The translations under genes and the position numbers were made by a program. Under the pieces are notes generated by a model that did not search any database, was not told the DNA's origin, and saw nothing but the letters and a program-made list of their open reading frames with translations. From Paralithodes platypus (taxonomy: Eukaryota > Arthropoda > Malacostraca > Decapoda > Lithodidae), in contig CM064512.1 in the NCBI GenBank assembly GCA_032716605.1, positions 24,305,810 through 24,369,809 of the forward strand: a DNA stretch of 64,000 nucleotides, given 5' to 3'. Shown piece after piece: positions 44,086-53,885 of this stretch (the first letter of the stretch is position 1; each line of letters begins with the position of its first letter).

Positions 44086-46267
44086 TTAGTAGTAGACATA
44101 AGCTTGGTGCTCCCTTCTCGCAGCTGTCCGGTTCAGGTATTCCTTCAGGCTACGTCTGAAGGAATACAGTGTTCTCTTTTCACCAACTGACTGGGGTAGG
44201 TCGTTTCAGTCTTTGATGGCAGTGAAAAAGAATGTTTGCTTACCCTGTCCTTGGATTCTCGGGACCTTAAAATGAAACATCCTGTTTCTTGTATTATGTC
44301 CACTCCTCTCATTTGCTTTAACAAAATCATTCTTTAGATAATCTGGAGCTCTGGCATAGAAAATGTTGAAGGCATTAGTGAGCCTGATTTGTTTGGCCCT
44401 GTCAGAGACATTGAGCATACCTAGTGACTGAAGTTGTTCCTGGCCAACATGTGATCTGGGTCCTAGGTTCAGCATGAACCTAACCATTTTATTTTGAGTG
44501 ACCTGAAGTTTGTGCTGTGCTGATTTAGATGATGCAGAGTACCAGGATGACACAGAATAGTCAAAATGACATTGAACAAGCGCTTGGCAGAGGGTCTTTT
44601 TGGTCGCCGCGGGCAAGCATCCCACCTGTCTATACAGGTATTTTATACGTGCTCTACACTTACTCAGGATAGATTCCAAAATTGTTTCACCTTACAAACT
44701 CGCATCCAGTTTTAGTCTGAGATATTTAACTTGTGACACTGTTGTTATTGGAATATCATTACAGTTGACCGAGAAGCCCACAATGTCTTTCAGTTTGCGT
44801 TTTGTTCCACATAAGATGGCTTCCGTCTTGCCCAGGTGAAGAGATAGTCTATTGTCCACTAGCCATTCACTACATGATTCTAGTTCTTTGGAAAGTGAAG
44901 CGGCAATATTTATTGGGTCTTTTCCTGAAACCAGAAGCACGCTGTCGTCTGCATACAGTAATAAATTACATGAGACACCCAGTTTCATGTCGTTCACATA
45001 ACAGAGAAAGAGTAAGGGACCAAGGATGCTTCCCTGCGAGACCCCACAGTTAATTGGCATAGGATCAGATATATTATCATTAATTTTGACTCTTTGGGTT
45101 CTACTACTAAGATAAGATTTAAACCAGTTCAAAGACCCTATGCCCATTGCTTATAGTTTATTATATAGGATATCATGGTCTACTGTGTCAAACGCTTTTT
45201 GTAGATCAAGAAGAACCATACTGGTGTAGTTACCTTTAGAAATTTCTTTACGAATGTGATCCGTTAAGTGGATGAGACAGGAGTCTGTCGAGTACATGCA
45301 TCTGAAACCTGATTGAAACTTATAGAATAGATAATTTTGTTTGAGGTAGTGTTCAATTTGGGTGTATACCGCTCTTTCAAGGATTTTAGATACAATACAT
45401 AATATGCTAACTGGTCTGTAGTTGCCAACTTCTAGTTTATTTCCTTTCTTGAATAGAGGGGTTACAATAGCTTCCTTCAGTTCAGCAGGTACTGTGTTGG
45501 TGTTAATTGACAAGTTGATGATGTGGGTTAGGGGGCCTGCTATACCAATGGCTCCATCTCGTAGAAATTTGGCAGGAATTTTGTCTGGTCCTGTGCTTTT
45601 ATGTACATTTAGGTTAGACAGCTCGTCAAAAGTGTATTTTGGTGTAACATTTTGCAATCCATATGTGTTCGGGTGTATGTCTTTATCTCTGTAGAAATTT
45701 CGAAAGGTGGCCGTTGTTGTCGTGTATTTATTGAGAGGTTGAGGTAGGTTCTGTGCAAGTGTGTTTGCTATGGAAGTGAAGAAGGAGTTGAAGTAGGTTG
45801 AAATTTGTCGTTTATCGTGGCAAACCTGATCATTAATGGTGAGAGCAATAATAGTGTTAGACGAATCCCTTGTCTTGTTGCTGTAGCCTGTTGTGTTTAG
45901 GTGACTCCATAGTTTCTTTGGGTTATTCTGATATTCCTCAGCCTTATTGTGAAAATAATTAATTTTCGCTGATTTTATTTTCCTACTTAGTTTATTCCTG
46001 GCCCTGTTGAACTCATGTTTCAGACTTTGATCCTGTCTATGTTTCGCTAGGTTTTTTTACAGATTGTCTCTGTGGTCCAGATGGTGTAGTATGTCATTGT
46101 TGATCCATGGGTCTGACCTTGCTTTAATTCGTATGTCTTTCAGAGGAGCTATTTCGTCTAGGATGTTTGTGATGATGGTTCTGAAGCCAACCCCTGCGTC
46201 ATTAACGTTTGTACTTCCAAACACTGGAGACCAGTCTGTATTCCATAAAATGTCCAGAAATGTTTCT
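44086..46267 (-). pseudogene. CR1 LINE: linker, reverse transcriptase, C-terminal domain
   Basis: Linker (KIKSAKINYFHNKAEEYQNN, about 45950) precedes RT segments 45657-45151 (STGPDKIPAKFLRD, NYRPVSILCIVSKILER, FDTVDHDIL), 45147-44692 (GVSQGSILGPLLFLCYVND, LLLYADDSVLL) and 44679-44206 (YSVSSWYSAS, NKMVRFMLNLGPRSHVG, then a HNTRNRMFHFKVPR region). They are in one frame, separated by single stops (45151-45153, 44692-44694 and a TGA at 44206-44208 replacing W). The frame runs on to about 44086. YADD is intact. Few lesions suggest recent decay. Confidence 0.88.
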
Positions 46268-47143
46268 TTATTGTAGTTTCTGAGTGACCTTGTTTTGATA
46301 ACCTTGTGATTCTCTAAGGTAATTTTTGTGGTTTTCCGTGTTGTGCATTGTCAGTATATGCCTATATTCTCGTACAAGCCTATTATTTCGTTGTTTGTAA
46401 CACAGGTTAAAATCCCCTAGTATGATGGATTCATTCCGAGGGTCTAGCGATGACAAAGTTCGTTCACATTTGGTCAAGAATTGTGTGTCGTCTGGTGGCC
46501 TATAGCATACCCCAATTGTGATGGGTCTTGTCCTCGGCAGGTGTAGGTCGATCCACAGAGCTTCGTGATTTTCTACATGGAGGTCGGTCCTAGTTGTGTG
46601 TGTGAGGTTGTTTTTTACATACAGACATACTCCTCCCCCATGCCTATTGCGATCATTCCTAACCATATTGAAACCTTGAATGTTTATTTCACCATCGGTA
46701 ATACTTGAATCCAGCCAGGTTTCTGTGATTGCAATTATTGAAGTTTTGGCCTTATTAGCTAACAGGTTTATTTCTGACAATTTATGGTACATTGATCTGG
46801 CGTTAATGTGGATAAGATGCAGCCCTTTGTTGGTGAACACTCTGTATTCATCTTTGATTTTGAATGTGTCCTGGCTGGGTTCTGAGTTGTTAATATTAAT
46901 TGGTTCATTTACATTAATATTCGGTAATGAATGCAAGGCACACATGTTGCATAGGAATTCCCGTTCTTCACTGTTGGTCTTCTTAGAGATGCACTTCATG
47001 TGAGCTACAGTTTTACACTTAACACAGTTTAGGATCCTTTGTTTTTTTGTTATGAGTGATTCACATATTTCACAAATGATTTTAGGACCTTTAATTGCTA
47101 CTTCCCTACATTTATCGCATTCCACTTATTTTCTGCTAGTAAC
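46268..47143 (-). pseudogene. CR1 LINE: PHD-like finger and APE endonuclease
   Basis: Continues from the 52817 segment: after removing one copy of the GTAAC duplication the frame joins, with one TAA. CEICESLITK...RILNCVKC...HMKCI...FLCNMC fits the PHD spacing (C-x2-C, C-x2-C, H-x2-C, C-x2-C). The endonuclease follows with LHLIHINARSMYHKLSEINL, IIAITETWLDSSI (E catalytic), GGGVCLYVKNNL, GVCYRPP and SIILGDFNL (D/N catalytic). The frame is lost at 46268; the next part lies in another frame. Confidence 0.88.
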
Positions 47144-47366
47144 TATAATAAAGATGAATGGAGATATAACACCAGTACTCTTCAATCCTTTATTGGCTAG
47201 GGTTGAGTACAGGAGCGCCGAGACGCTGGTTGGTTATGTGAGAGTCTGGTGTGAACTGAAGGACTTGCTGCCTCCACAGGCCTGGGTGCCAGAGACGCCC
47301 GCAAGTCTAAAGTGTCTGTGGTGCCATATGGTTTTGGACAATAGTGATGTATACATTATTATTATA
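47144..47366 (-). repeat. 3' LTR of the Gypsy element
   Basis: 223 bp. Differs from the 5' LTR at four positions (in TTGAGTACAGG, AGAGACGCC, GGTTTTGGA and AGTGATGTA). Ends are TATAATAA and TTATTATA. Confidence 0.95.
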
Positions 47367-50300
47367 TCTCCCTCCCCCTATTGGCGTCCGACGAGGCGAT
47401 GGTGGAGTTGGGTGGTGTAGGTTGAGTGGAGGGCGGTAGACGAAGCTGTCGTAGGAAGCGGCGGTTGCGGAGTGTGGCTCGCCCCGACCCATCCACCCGG
47501 ATGGTATACTGGCGGTGTGGATGCACCTCCACTACAGTGCCAGTCTTGTTCCACCGTGTCGGGTTGTTGCCCCCCTGGTTCTGGACGGAGACCCGGTCAC
47601 CGACGTGGAGTGGTGATAAAGGCCGGGCTGAAGCATTATAGTATGTGGCTAGGGCAGCGTTACGGTGAAAAAGGGCTGCCTCACGAGCTTCGGCCGAGAG
47701 AAGCCAGTGGGGGTGGAGGTGGAGAAGTGCAGGAGTGCAGGGGACGTGGTCCCGTAGGGTCCCGCCGAAGAGAAGTTGATCTGGTGACTTGTCAATGGTC
47801 GAGAGGGGTGTGTTCCTGTATTGGAGGAGGGTGCGGGCTGCGGCGTTGTTGTCTAGAGAGCCAGTGGGGGATGTACAGTCCGCGATGATGCGGCGGGCTG
47901 CTTTAACAGCCAGCTCGGCGCGGCCATTAGACTGAGGGTAGAACGCAGAGCTGACCCGATGTGACACACCCCAATGTGCCAGGAATTCTTGGAAGTCCCC
48001 GGCTGTGAACTGGGGCCCACCATCGCTCGCCAGTACCCGGGGTGCTCCGTAGTGGGTGAAGAGGGTACGGCACGCCGAGATGAGGTGGTGAGCATCACAT
48101 TTACCTGGTGGCAGGTAGAAGATGTGGACATTGCTGGAGAAGCGATCGACGTAGACCAGGTAGTGTTTGCCCTGGTGCTGAAAAAAATCGGCGGCTACCT
48201 GGTCGTATGGCCATTGGGGTGGGTCAGATGACATGAGTGGCTCTTTCGGCGGGGCGTGGGCGCGGCAGTAGTGGCAGGTATCCAGGCAGTTGCGTAGGGC
48301 CTTGTCAATACCTGGCCAGTAAACACTCGCACGTGCACGGGCCTTCATGCCAGTCATACCCTGATGAGCTGAGTGAAGGGCCTCGAGAACTCTGGACCGA
48401 AGATGATGGGGGATGACTGGTCGTTGATCCATGAGGGCTACCCCGTCGACGGAAGTGAGGCGGTCTCTAACACCCCAGAACTGTCGTAGTTGTGGGGCGG
48501 TCGCCTCTCTGGAGTCCGGGAAGCCCTCGGGGATGGTCTGAAGAAGGGAGGTATACTCACTGTCTTGTTGGCCAGCAGATTTAAGGTCAGACCATGATAT
48601 AACTGGGTCAGGTATGGCGGCGCGCATGGTGAGGGAGGCCAAGGCAACGGAGTGGATATCGAGCTCGCTGGCGGCCGCACTATGCACATCATGGGCGTCC
48701 GCGGAGGGCGGCGGGTAGTGGGAGACAGCGTCGGGGCCGCGGTGCCATTTGCCAGGCGTATGTTGAATGATGAACTGGTATCCTAGGGTACGTTCCTTAA
48801 TCTTGAACAGGCGAGGGTTTGGTATGTTGTCAAGGGACTGGTCGTTAAGGATGTGCAGTAGAGGTCTGTGGTCCACGACGATGACGAGGTCAGGGCAGCC
48901 CAGGACAAACATTCTGCATCTGTCAAGGGCGTCAGCCACTGCTAAAGCCTTGCCTTCGACGGGTGCGTAGTGGGACTCCGCAGGTGTGGTAAAACGGGAG
49001 CCAGCGAAGATAAGTTTCCAACCGACCTTGCAACAGGTGGGGGCAGATGCGGTGGGGCAGGAACAATGTTGTTGGAGTAGGAGGAAGCCAAGGCCGGTTT
49101 TGTTCCAGTCTGTGGCGAGGCACGTGGGTCTGCCGATCTCGAAGGAGCAGACACCTTCCTCAACCAGGTGTGTGATGTGGTCCTTAGATGTGGCAAAGGT
49201 ACGGTCGAGTGCCTCATCCCAGTGGAAGGGGGTTTTGGACTGCACAAGTTCCCGGAAGGGCGCCATTTCCGGTTTGATGCTGAAGGCCCAGGCGGCCTGT
49301 TCAACGAGACCAAACCACGACCGGGCTCCCGTGATGTCTGTGGGCGTGGGAAAGTCACGGATGGCCTTAATCATGGATGTGCATGGCTTAATTCCAGTGT
49401 CTGTGATGGTGAGTCCGGCGAAGTCAACTGAAGGGGCGGCGAAGGTAAACTTGTCAGGGTTGAAAGTGACACCGTTGGTTGCACAGAGGGCCAGGTAATC
49501 AAAAGTGTGCCAAAATGCCTCCTCGACTGAAGAGTCCCACAAAAGGGAGTCGTCGACACACTTCACCTTACGAGGGACAGCCTGTATGATTGCGTCGAAG
49601 CGTCGGGTATAGGCGTCACCAGCTGCCAAGTAACCTTGAGGGGCCCTGATATACCTGTAACGGCCAAATTCTGTGATAAAAGTCGTAGCCTCCCTGCTGG
49701 ATTCGTCGAGTAGAACAGCATGGAATCCATTCCAGGCGTCTAGGACCGTCTTACGAGTGCCTGCAGGGATGGATTGGGCCAAGTTGAATGGGCTCGGGGT
49801 GTGATGTGTCTCCCAAAGGCAGGCGTGGTTGAGTGCCTGCAGGTCAACTGTACGGTGGGGTTGTCCAGTTTTCTTGGTGACCACCACCATCCTAGAACTC
49901 CAGGTAGTAGGGGTACCGATGGGGACAGGCTCAATAATGCCCAGTGCGACGTCCCTGTCGAGATCTGCTTTGACCTGGGCCTTCCAATGATGTGGTATAG
50001 GGGCAGGGGTGTGCACGGCACGTGGAGATGCGCCAGGCTTGATGTGGATGTGCATGGGAGGGCCAGACATCGTGGGGAGTGGGCCGCTGGTGGTGTTGAA
50101 TGCTGAAGATGCAAACTGTGACAAGAACCAATCACGAAGGTCAGACAGGTGCAGGTCGTTAGGTGGGAAGGGGAGGGAAGTGGGCCGGTGTGGTGGAAGG
50201 GTCCTGGTCAAGGTGGGTGGTGGTTGGGCTGTGTGGGCGGCCATGCAGGGGGTAGGTGTGGGGAAGTCAGGAGGGATGATATGTAGTGCCCTACAAGCTG

Positions 50301-50766
50301 AAATGCTAATAAATAACGGTGACTGTGCCTGAATAATAAAAATATCATCATCAGTAGTGTACGGGGTGCCGGCAACGTCGGTGGCGGTAATGGTAGTCGG
50401 CATATAACCCAGGACCTGGAGAGTGTGACCCCCCACGGCCGTGATCCGTTGGTGAGTAGGCTGTAGGTGGTGGCGTTGGAGGCCCAATGCCCGTAGTAAT
50501 TGCAAACCAGCCACAGATACTTGGGCGCCCGTGTCAGGGTGGGCCGTGACGCTGGTGGGGTGAGAGTGGGGCGACATGGCAGTAGAAATGGTAATGGGCA
50601 AGGAGGGGAGCCGTGCGGGTGGTGGTTTGTTAACAGCCTGTTTGATAGTACCAATGATAACAGCCGCGGATGAAGGTGAGGGCGTGGAGTGACAAACTGT
50701 GGAGTAATGGTTGAGTTTGTTGCACGACGGGCAGGTCTTGCCCCAAGCAGGGCATTTGGATGGGAG
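47362..50766 (-). CDS. Pol: protease, RT, RNase H, integrase (after the gag TAA)
   Basis: Open from 50766 to the stop inside the 3' LTR; residue numbers count from 50601. Protease AHPDTGAQVSVAG (about 21); RT with TWSSRMVVVTKK, VLDAWNGFHAVLL, and a CVDDSLL catalytic box (about 347) where most Ty3/Gypsy RTs have YxDD or FxDD; RNase H LATDWNKTGLGFLL (about 495) and VVDHRPLLHIL; integrase H-H-C-C zinc motif (about 730-770), core D (VAADFFQ, about 802), D (ASDGGPQF, about 860) and E (NGRAELAVKAARR, about 895). The tail NPTRWNKTGTVVEV...YTIRVDGSG is the GPY/F-like module. No internal stop over more than 1100 codons. The stop codon lies just within the LTR. Confidence 0.95.
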   Translation of the reverse strand, partial: LPSKCPAWGKTCPSCNKLNHYSTVCHSTPSPSSAAVIIGTIKQAVNKPPPARLPSLPITISTAMSPHSHPTSVTAHPDTGAQVSVAGLQLLRALGLQRHHLQPTHQRITAVGGHTLQVLGYMPTTITATDVAGTPYTTDDDIFIIQAQSPLFISISACRALHIIPPDFPTPTPCMAAHTAQPPPTLTRTLPPHRPTSLPFPPNDLHLSDLRDWFLSQFASSAFNTTSGPLPTMSGPPMHIHIKPGASPRAVHTPAPIPHHWKAQVKADLDRDVALGIIEPVPIGTPTTWSSRMVVVTKKTGQPHRTVDLQALNHACLWETHHTPSPFNLAQSIPAGTRKTVLDAWNGFHAVLLDESSREATTFITEFGRYRYIRAPQGYLAAGDAYTRRFDAIIQAVPRKVKCVDDSLLWDSSVEEAFWHTFDYLALCATNGVTFNPDKFTFAAPSVDFAGLTITDTGIKPCTSMIKAIRDFPTPTDITGARSWFGLVEQAAWAFSIKPEMAPFRELVQSKTPFHWDEALDRTFATSKDHITHLVEEGVCSFEIGRPTCLATDWNKTGLGFLLLQQHCSCPTASAPTCCKVGWKLIFAGSRFTTPAESHYAPVEGKALAVADALDRCRMFVLGCPDLVIVVDHRPLLHILNDQSLDNIPNPRLFKIKERTLGYQFIIQHTPGKWHRGPDAVSHYPPPSADAHDVHSAAASELDIHSVALASLTMRAAIPDPVISWSDLKSAGQQDSEYTSLLQTIPEGFPDSREATAPQLRQFWGVRDRLTSVDGVALMDQRPVIPHHLRSRVLEALHSAHQGMTGMKARARASVYWPGIDKALRNCLDTCHYCRAHAPPKEPLMSSDPPQWPYDQVAADFFQHQGKHYLVYVDRFSSNVHIFYLPPGKCDAHHLISACRTLFTHYGAPRVLASDGGPQFTAGDFQEFLAHWGVSHRVSSAFYPQSNGRAELAVKAARRIIADCTSPTGSLDNNAAARTLLQYRNTPLSTIDKSPDQLLFGGTLRDHVPCTPALLHLHPHWLLSAEAREAALFHRNAALATYYNASARPLSPLHVGDRVSVQNQGGNNPTRWNKTGTVVEVHPHRQYTIRVDGSGRATLRNRRFLRQLRLPPSTQPTPPNSTIASSDANRGREI
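47367..47380 (-). other. Polypurine tract of the Gypsy element
   Basis: On the element strand TAGGGGGAGGGAGA directly precedes the 3' LTR (TATAATAA). Confidence 0.85.
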
Positions 50767-51591
50767 TTAGGCTCGAGAGTGTGTGGATAGGCCGCACCCA
50801 CTGCACTGGGAAGAGGTGGATTTACAAACCTTGGCAAAGTGGTTAGGTTTATTACACGCCGTGCAGGTCTTGCCCCATGCAGGACACTTCGAAGATCGTT
50901 GGGCTTGTGAATGTGAAAATAGGCCACACCCGGAGCAACGTGTGGGAGATGAAGTGGGGCCAACGTGGGGAGGTGGTGGGGCAGGCGACGGGGACTGAGT
51001 GGGTTGGGCGGGGGGCTGGATAGGGGCGGGGCAAGGGTAAGTACTCTTGAGATGCTGGTATGGTGATTTCACAGCATGTACCCCCAGTTGCATTGCCGTC
51101 TGATCGAGTGCCGCAGAATTGAACCCCACACAGTAGTTGATAACATCTTGTAAGGTAGGTAGGGTGCGGTCTTTAGTTAAAACATCTTGCTGAAGGGACG
51201 AATCACTAATCCCGATAGTCACTTGGTCCCGTATGTGTTCGTCAGAGACATCAGTGTGGCAACAGGGGCAGGTAAAGCCACAGTCCAAAGTGGCCTCCGT
51301 AATACGTGTGACGTAGTCCCGGATCTGTTCAGTAGGTTGTTGGAGGAGAGACCGGAAGTGGTGGCGAGCGGCTGCGCGGTTCCGTTGTCGGTGGACGAGT
51401 TGTGTGATGAGAGTTGCTAGGTCGATTTCTGGCAATGAGGAGAACGCCTGATTGTGAGCAAATATGGCGCTCTGAAGGGCAGGGTCGCACGTCTGGTAGA
51501 GCTCGATGGTAGCCTCGTGAGGTGGTAGAAGGACGAGCCGTTTGTAGACCTCCCAATCAGCCCAGAATTTGCGTAGGGCGTGTCCCGGCAT
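50767..51591 (-). CDS. Gag (matrix/capsid and zinc knuckles), ended by TAA
   Basis: ATG at 51591. Residues 1-190 are a Ty3-type capsid-like helical region (KFWADWEVYKRLVLL, then QPTEQIRDYVTRITE). A proline-rich linker follows. The end holds cysteine/histidine clusters CSGCGLFSHSQAQRSSKC and CTACNKPNHFAKVC, the second a CCHC-like knuckle. The stop TAA (50767-50769) falls in a second, duplicated finger (CSGCGLSTHSRA-stop) where the first has Q, so one C-to-T change probably ended a former gag-pol fusion. The reading continues in the same frame into pol. Confidence 0.88.
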   Translation of the reverse strand: MPGHALRKFWADWEVYKRLVLLPPHEATIELYQTCDPALQSAIFAHNQAFSSLPEIDLATLITQLVHRQRNRAAARHHFRSLLQQPTEQIRDYVTRITEATLDCGFTCPCCHTDVSDEHIRDQVTIGISDSSLQQDVLTKDRTLPTLQDVINYCVGFNSAALDQTAMQLGVHAVKSPYQHLKSTYPCPAPIQPPAQPTQSPSPAPPPPHVGPTSSPTRCSGCGLFSHSQAQRSSKCPAWGKTCTACNKPNHFAKVCKSTSSQCSGCGLSTHSRA

Positions 51592-52562
51592 ATGTAAAGC
51601 GGCCTGGGGCTGCGTAGGGGCAGCCCGGCGGGGCGGGGCGGGGCGGGGCGTGGCTGGGCTGGGTAGGAAGAGACTTGAGGTGGTGGTGGTATGATGACGT
51701 CATGCGCAGAAGGGGCTGCGCCGTGAGGGTTGGTGCCCGCCGTACGATATCCAAGGGGAGGGGCCGTCGTGTGATGGGTGACGTCATGCGCATAAGAGGC
51801 TGCGCCGTGAGGGTTGGTGCCAGCCGTACGATAGCCAGGGGGGGCATAATGGCCGCCGTAATACCGACACCAGTGTGGGCCTGCCCGTCAGTTGGGGAGG
51901 GTGTGGGATGTTCGCTCTTGATAGGGTGGGTAAGGGGATCAGTAATGTTCATATGTAACAAAGACATGTGGGGAATAACTGGCATATGGTGGGGCACTGA
52001 GACATGGGTAACTGGCATATGGTGGGGCACTGAGACATGGGTAACTGGCATATGGTGGGGCACTGAAACATGGGTAACTGGCATATGGTGGGGCACTGAG
52101 ACATAGGGAGATGTATGAGGTGTGGGTGTCTGTGTAGAGGGATGAATAAGTGTATCACTGGTGGGGTGTGAGGCAAAGGATGGGTCGGCCTGGTGGATAA
52201 CATTACTGGCCTGGGGCTGATGTTGTAGAGGCTGGTGGGGCTGGAGATCCTGGCATGGCGGTGGTGGAGCTGTCGCGGGGCGATGTTGTAGATCCTGGCG
52301 GGGGCGGTGGTGGAGCTGTCGCGGGGCGATGTTGTAGTTGTGGAGGCTGCTGGTCCTGGTGATGCTGTAGAAAGGTGGCGATACTCGATTGGAGGGCGTC
52401 GATCCTTTCATTCAAGTAGATGATGGATGGGTATGGAGACAGGGCATCGGGCAATGAAGGCTCGACCGGTTGGGAGGTAGATGTAGCAGGGTAGGGACCG
52501 CATGGCGGCAAGCTGGCTTCCACAGCAGCTGCAGCCTCAGCTAGGTAGTGCAGATTCTCCAT
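51592..52562 (-). pseudogene. Proline-rich N-terminal gag extension with shifted frames
   Basis: An ATG at 52562 (MENLHYLAEAAAAVEASLPP), about 30 bases after the 5' LTR, starts a frame with a short coiled coil (IYLNERIDALQSSIATFLQ) and proline-rich repeats. The proline-rich reading then moves to a second frame (52411-51557), while the capsid ATG (51591) is in a third. Indels in tandem repeats (33-bp repeat at 51985-52110, about 80-bp duplication at 51690-51840, GGGGC repeats at 51628-51655) are the likely cause. Alternatively translation begins at 51591 and this is leader. Confidence 0.65.
51978..52110. repeat. 33-bp minisatellite, about 4 units
   Basis: Unit GGCATATGGTGGGGCACTGA+GACATGGGTAACT repeated about four times, nearly identical. 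On the element strand it codes the 11-residue repeat VPHHMPVTHVS. The period is an exact multiple of 3, so copy-number change does not shift the frame. Confidence 0.92.
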
Positions 52563-52576
52563 GTAGGTTCAGATAC

Positions 52577-52593
52577 TGATATACACTGTGCCA
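52577..52593 (-). other. Primer-binding site of the Gypsy element (probable)
   Basis: TGGCACAGTGTATATCA starts directly at the inner end of the 5' LTR. The TGG is as expected for a tRNA CCA end. The tRNA was not identified. Confidence 0.6.
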
Positions 52594-52816
52594 TATAATA
52601 AAGATGAATGGAGATATAACACCAGTACTCTTCAATCCTTTATTGGCTAGGGTTGAGTAGAGGAGCGCCGAGACGCTGGTTGGTTATGTGAGAGTCTGGT
52701 GTGAACTGAAGGACTTGCTGCCTCCACAGGCCTGGGTGCCAGAGGCGCCCGCAAGTCTAAAGTGTCTGTGGTGCCATATGGTGTTGGACAATAGTGGTGT
52801 ATACATTATTATTATA
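52594..52816 (-). repeat. 5' LTR of the Gypsy element
   Basis: 223 bp, mate of 47144-47366. It contains AATAAAG near its downstream end on the plus strand. The short LTR suggests a compact promoter. Confidence 0.95.
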
Positions 52817-53885
52817 GTAACGTAAGTACATCGATCGTGTACTGTTTCATTACAATTACTACATCGTGAAGTTGTACTCCTTTTGTTGAATCCAATATCG
52901 CACACTATACATATTTTCCTGTTACTGTTCATCGTACATCTGGCGGTGTGGTGATCAGCTGAGCGCCGTGAGCGGCTGCTGGGGTGTGAGCGCGTGAGAT
53001 GGGGACAGGTTGTGGCGCCCCCTTGCCCCCCTCCCACCCCTACCTGTATTTGTTGTTTGATGTCCTTGTTCTTGGCCGTTGTTGCTGCTTTATTGTTGAT
53101 GCTGTTGCGACTAATCCCTTCTTTTTTAGCTGTTCTGGTTGCATGTTGAGCTACCTGGGTTGCCGATAGTGTTGGGTTGGGTTGTAGTAGGTTTGGTTGA
53201 TTTGTTGTGCAGCGGCATCGTGTTGTGGGGGGTGGGGGGTTTCTCTTATCTTTCTTGTTCGTTGCTGTTACTTCATTGTTGATGTGTTTGCTAGAGCTTC
53301 CTGTTTTTTTGGGTGTTCTGGTTCATGTTGTGTTACTTGGGTCACCGATAGCTGTGGTAGTGATGATACAGTTGAGGGTAATGTTGAGTAGGTAGAGTGT
53401 TGGCACTGTGCTGGCGGTTGCCCTGTGGTCTTGGTTGGGAGTTGAAGCGTAACGGGAGACTGGGATGCCTGCTTGCCCAGTTTGTTATAACGAATTTTAC
53501 TGCTAGGGACTGTTGAAATGTCGGTGTCTGCCTTACTTAATTTGTGGTGAGGTTTTTCCAACGTTGAGCTGGGGCCTGGGTTGGTCTCTATGTCTCCACA
53601 GTTAATTAGAGTGTAGAACAATAGGTGATGTAACGAGGTTGTGCCAGACTGTTTGCTAAGACGCTGCGGCTTACCGAGATATGTAGATGCCTAGGCAGGA
53701 ATGGTGACAAAGATTTCACTTGTGTGTGATTTCTGTGTGACGAGGTCCCTCAATACTTGCTTAGTGTTGACCTGGTACACTACCGGTCCCCTCTGCACCT
53801 GTATATCGGCACATCCCCTCTGGATGTTGAGAAGGATGATACACAGGGAGAGAGCTATGCTCACGCCCTTCAACCCTCGCGCCAT
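52817..53885 (-). pseudogene. N-terminal part of the CR1 LINE ORF: signal peptide, 2A-like peptide, zinc finger
   Basis: From ATG at 53885: basic start MARGLKG, hydrophobic core VSIALSLCIILLNI and small residues before CADIQ, a convincing signal peptide. After a TAG (53691-53693) the same frame continues to LLFYTLINCGDIETNPGP (53571-53624), a match to the 2A consensus D-x-E-x-N-P-G-P with the typical hydrophobic upstream stretch. 2A makes the ribosome skip the G-P bond. Beyond it lies a S/T/Q/P-rich linker with an internal diverged duplication (53060-53180 and 53250-53370) and a zinc-finger start ICIVCDIGF...RCSNCNETVHDRC (C-x2-C, C-x2-C, H-x2-C). The Gypsy LTR interrupts next. Confidence 0.82.
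53571..53624 (-). other. 2A-like ribosome-skipping motif
   Basis: Codes LLFYTLINCGDIETNPGP. D-I-E-T-N-P-G-P satisfies D(V/I)ExNPGP at every invariant position. N-terminal 2A sequences are known in some CR1-type LINEs of sea urchins and other animals, where alternating skipping and read-through sends the product to different compartments. Activity here is inferred. Confidence 0.88.

Larger units (their letters stand above)
47144..52816 (-). mobile_element. Ty3/Gypsy LTR retrotransposon, 5673 bp, young
   Basis: Complete on the minus strand, with 223 bp LTRs at 52594-52816 (5') and 47144-47366 (3'). Termini are TATAATAA/TTATTATA, and a 5-bp duplication GTAAC flanks it (47139-47143 and 52817-52821). 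I count 4 substitutions between the LTRs, about 1.8 percent. A TGG starts right after the 5' LTR. A polypurine tract abuts the 3' LTR. Gag and pol share one frame with a single TAA between them. The order protease-RT-RNase H-integrase is normal for Ty3/Gypsy, in contrast to the element at 21.6 kb. Confidence 0.95.

Noticed and set aside
51978..52110. CRISPR-like array
   Set aside because: Tandem 33-bp units without unique spacers, inside a gag coding region of a eukaryotic retroelement.
53571..53624. Picornavirus-like contamination as source of the 2A motif
   Set aside because: The motif is in frame and in order with a CR1-type LINE ORF on the same strand, and the junctions are explained by nested insertions.
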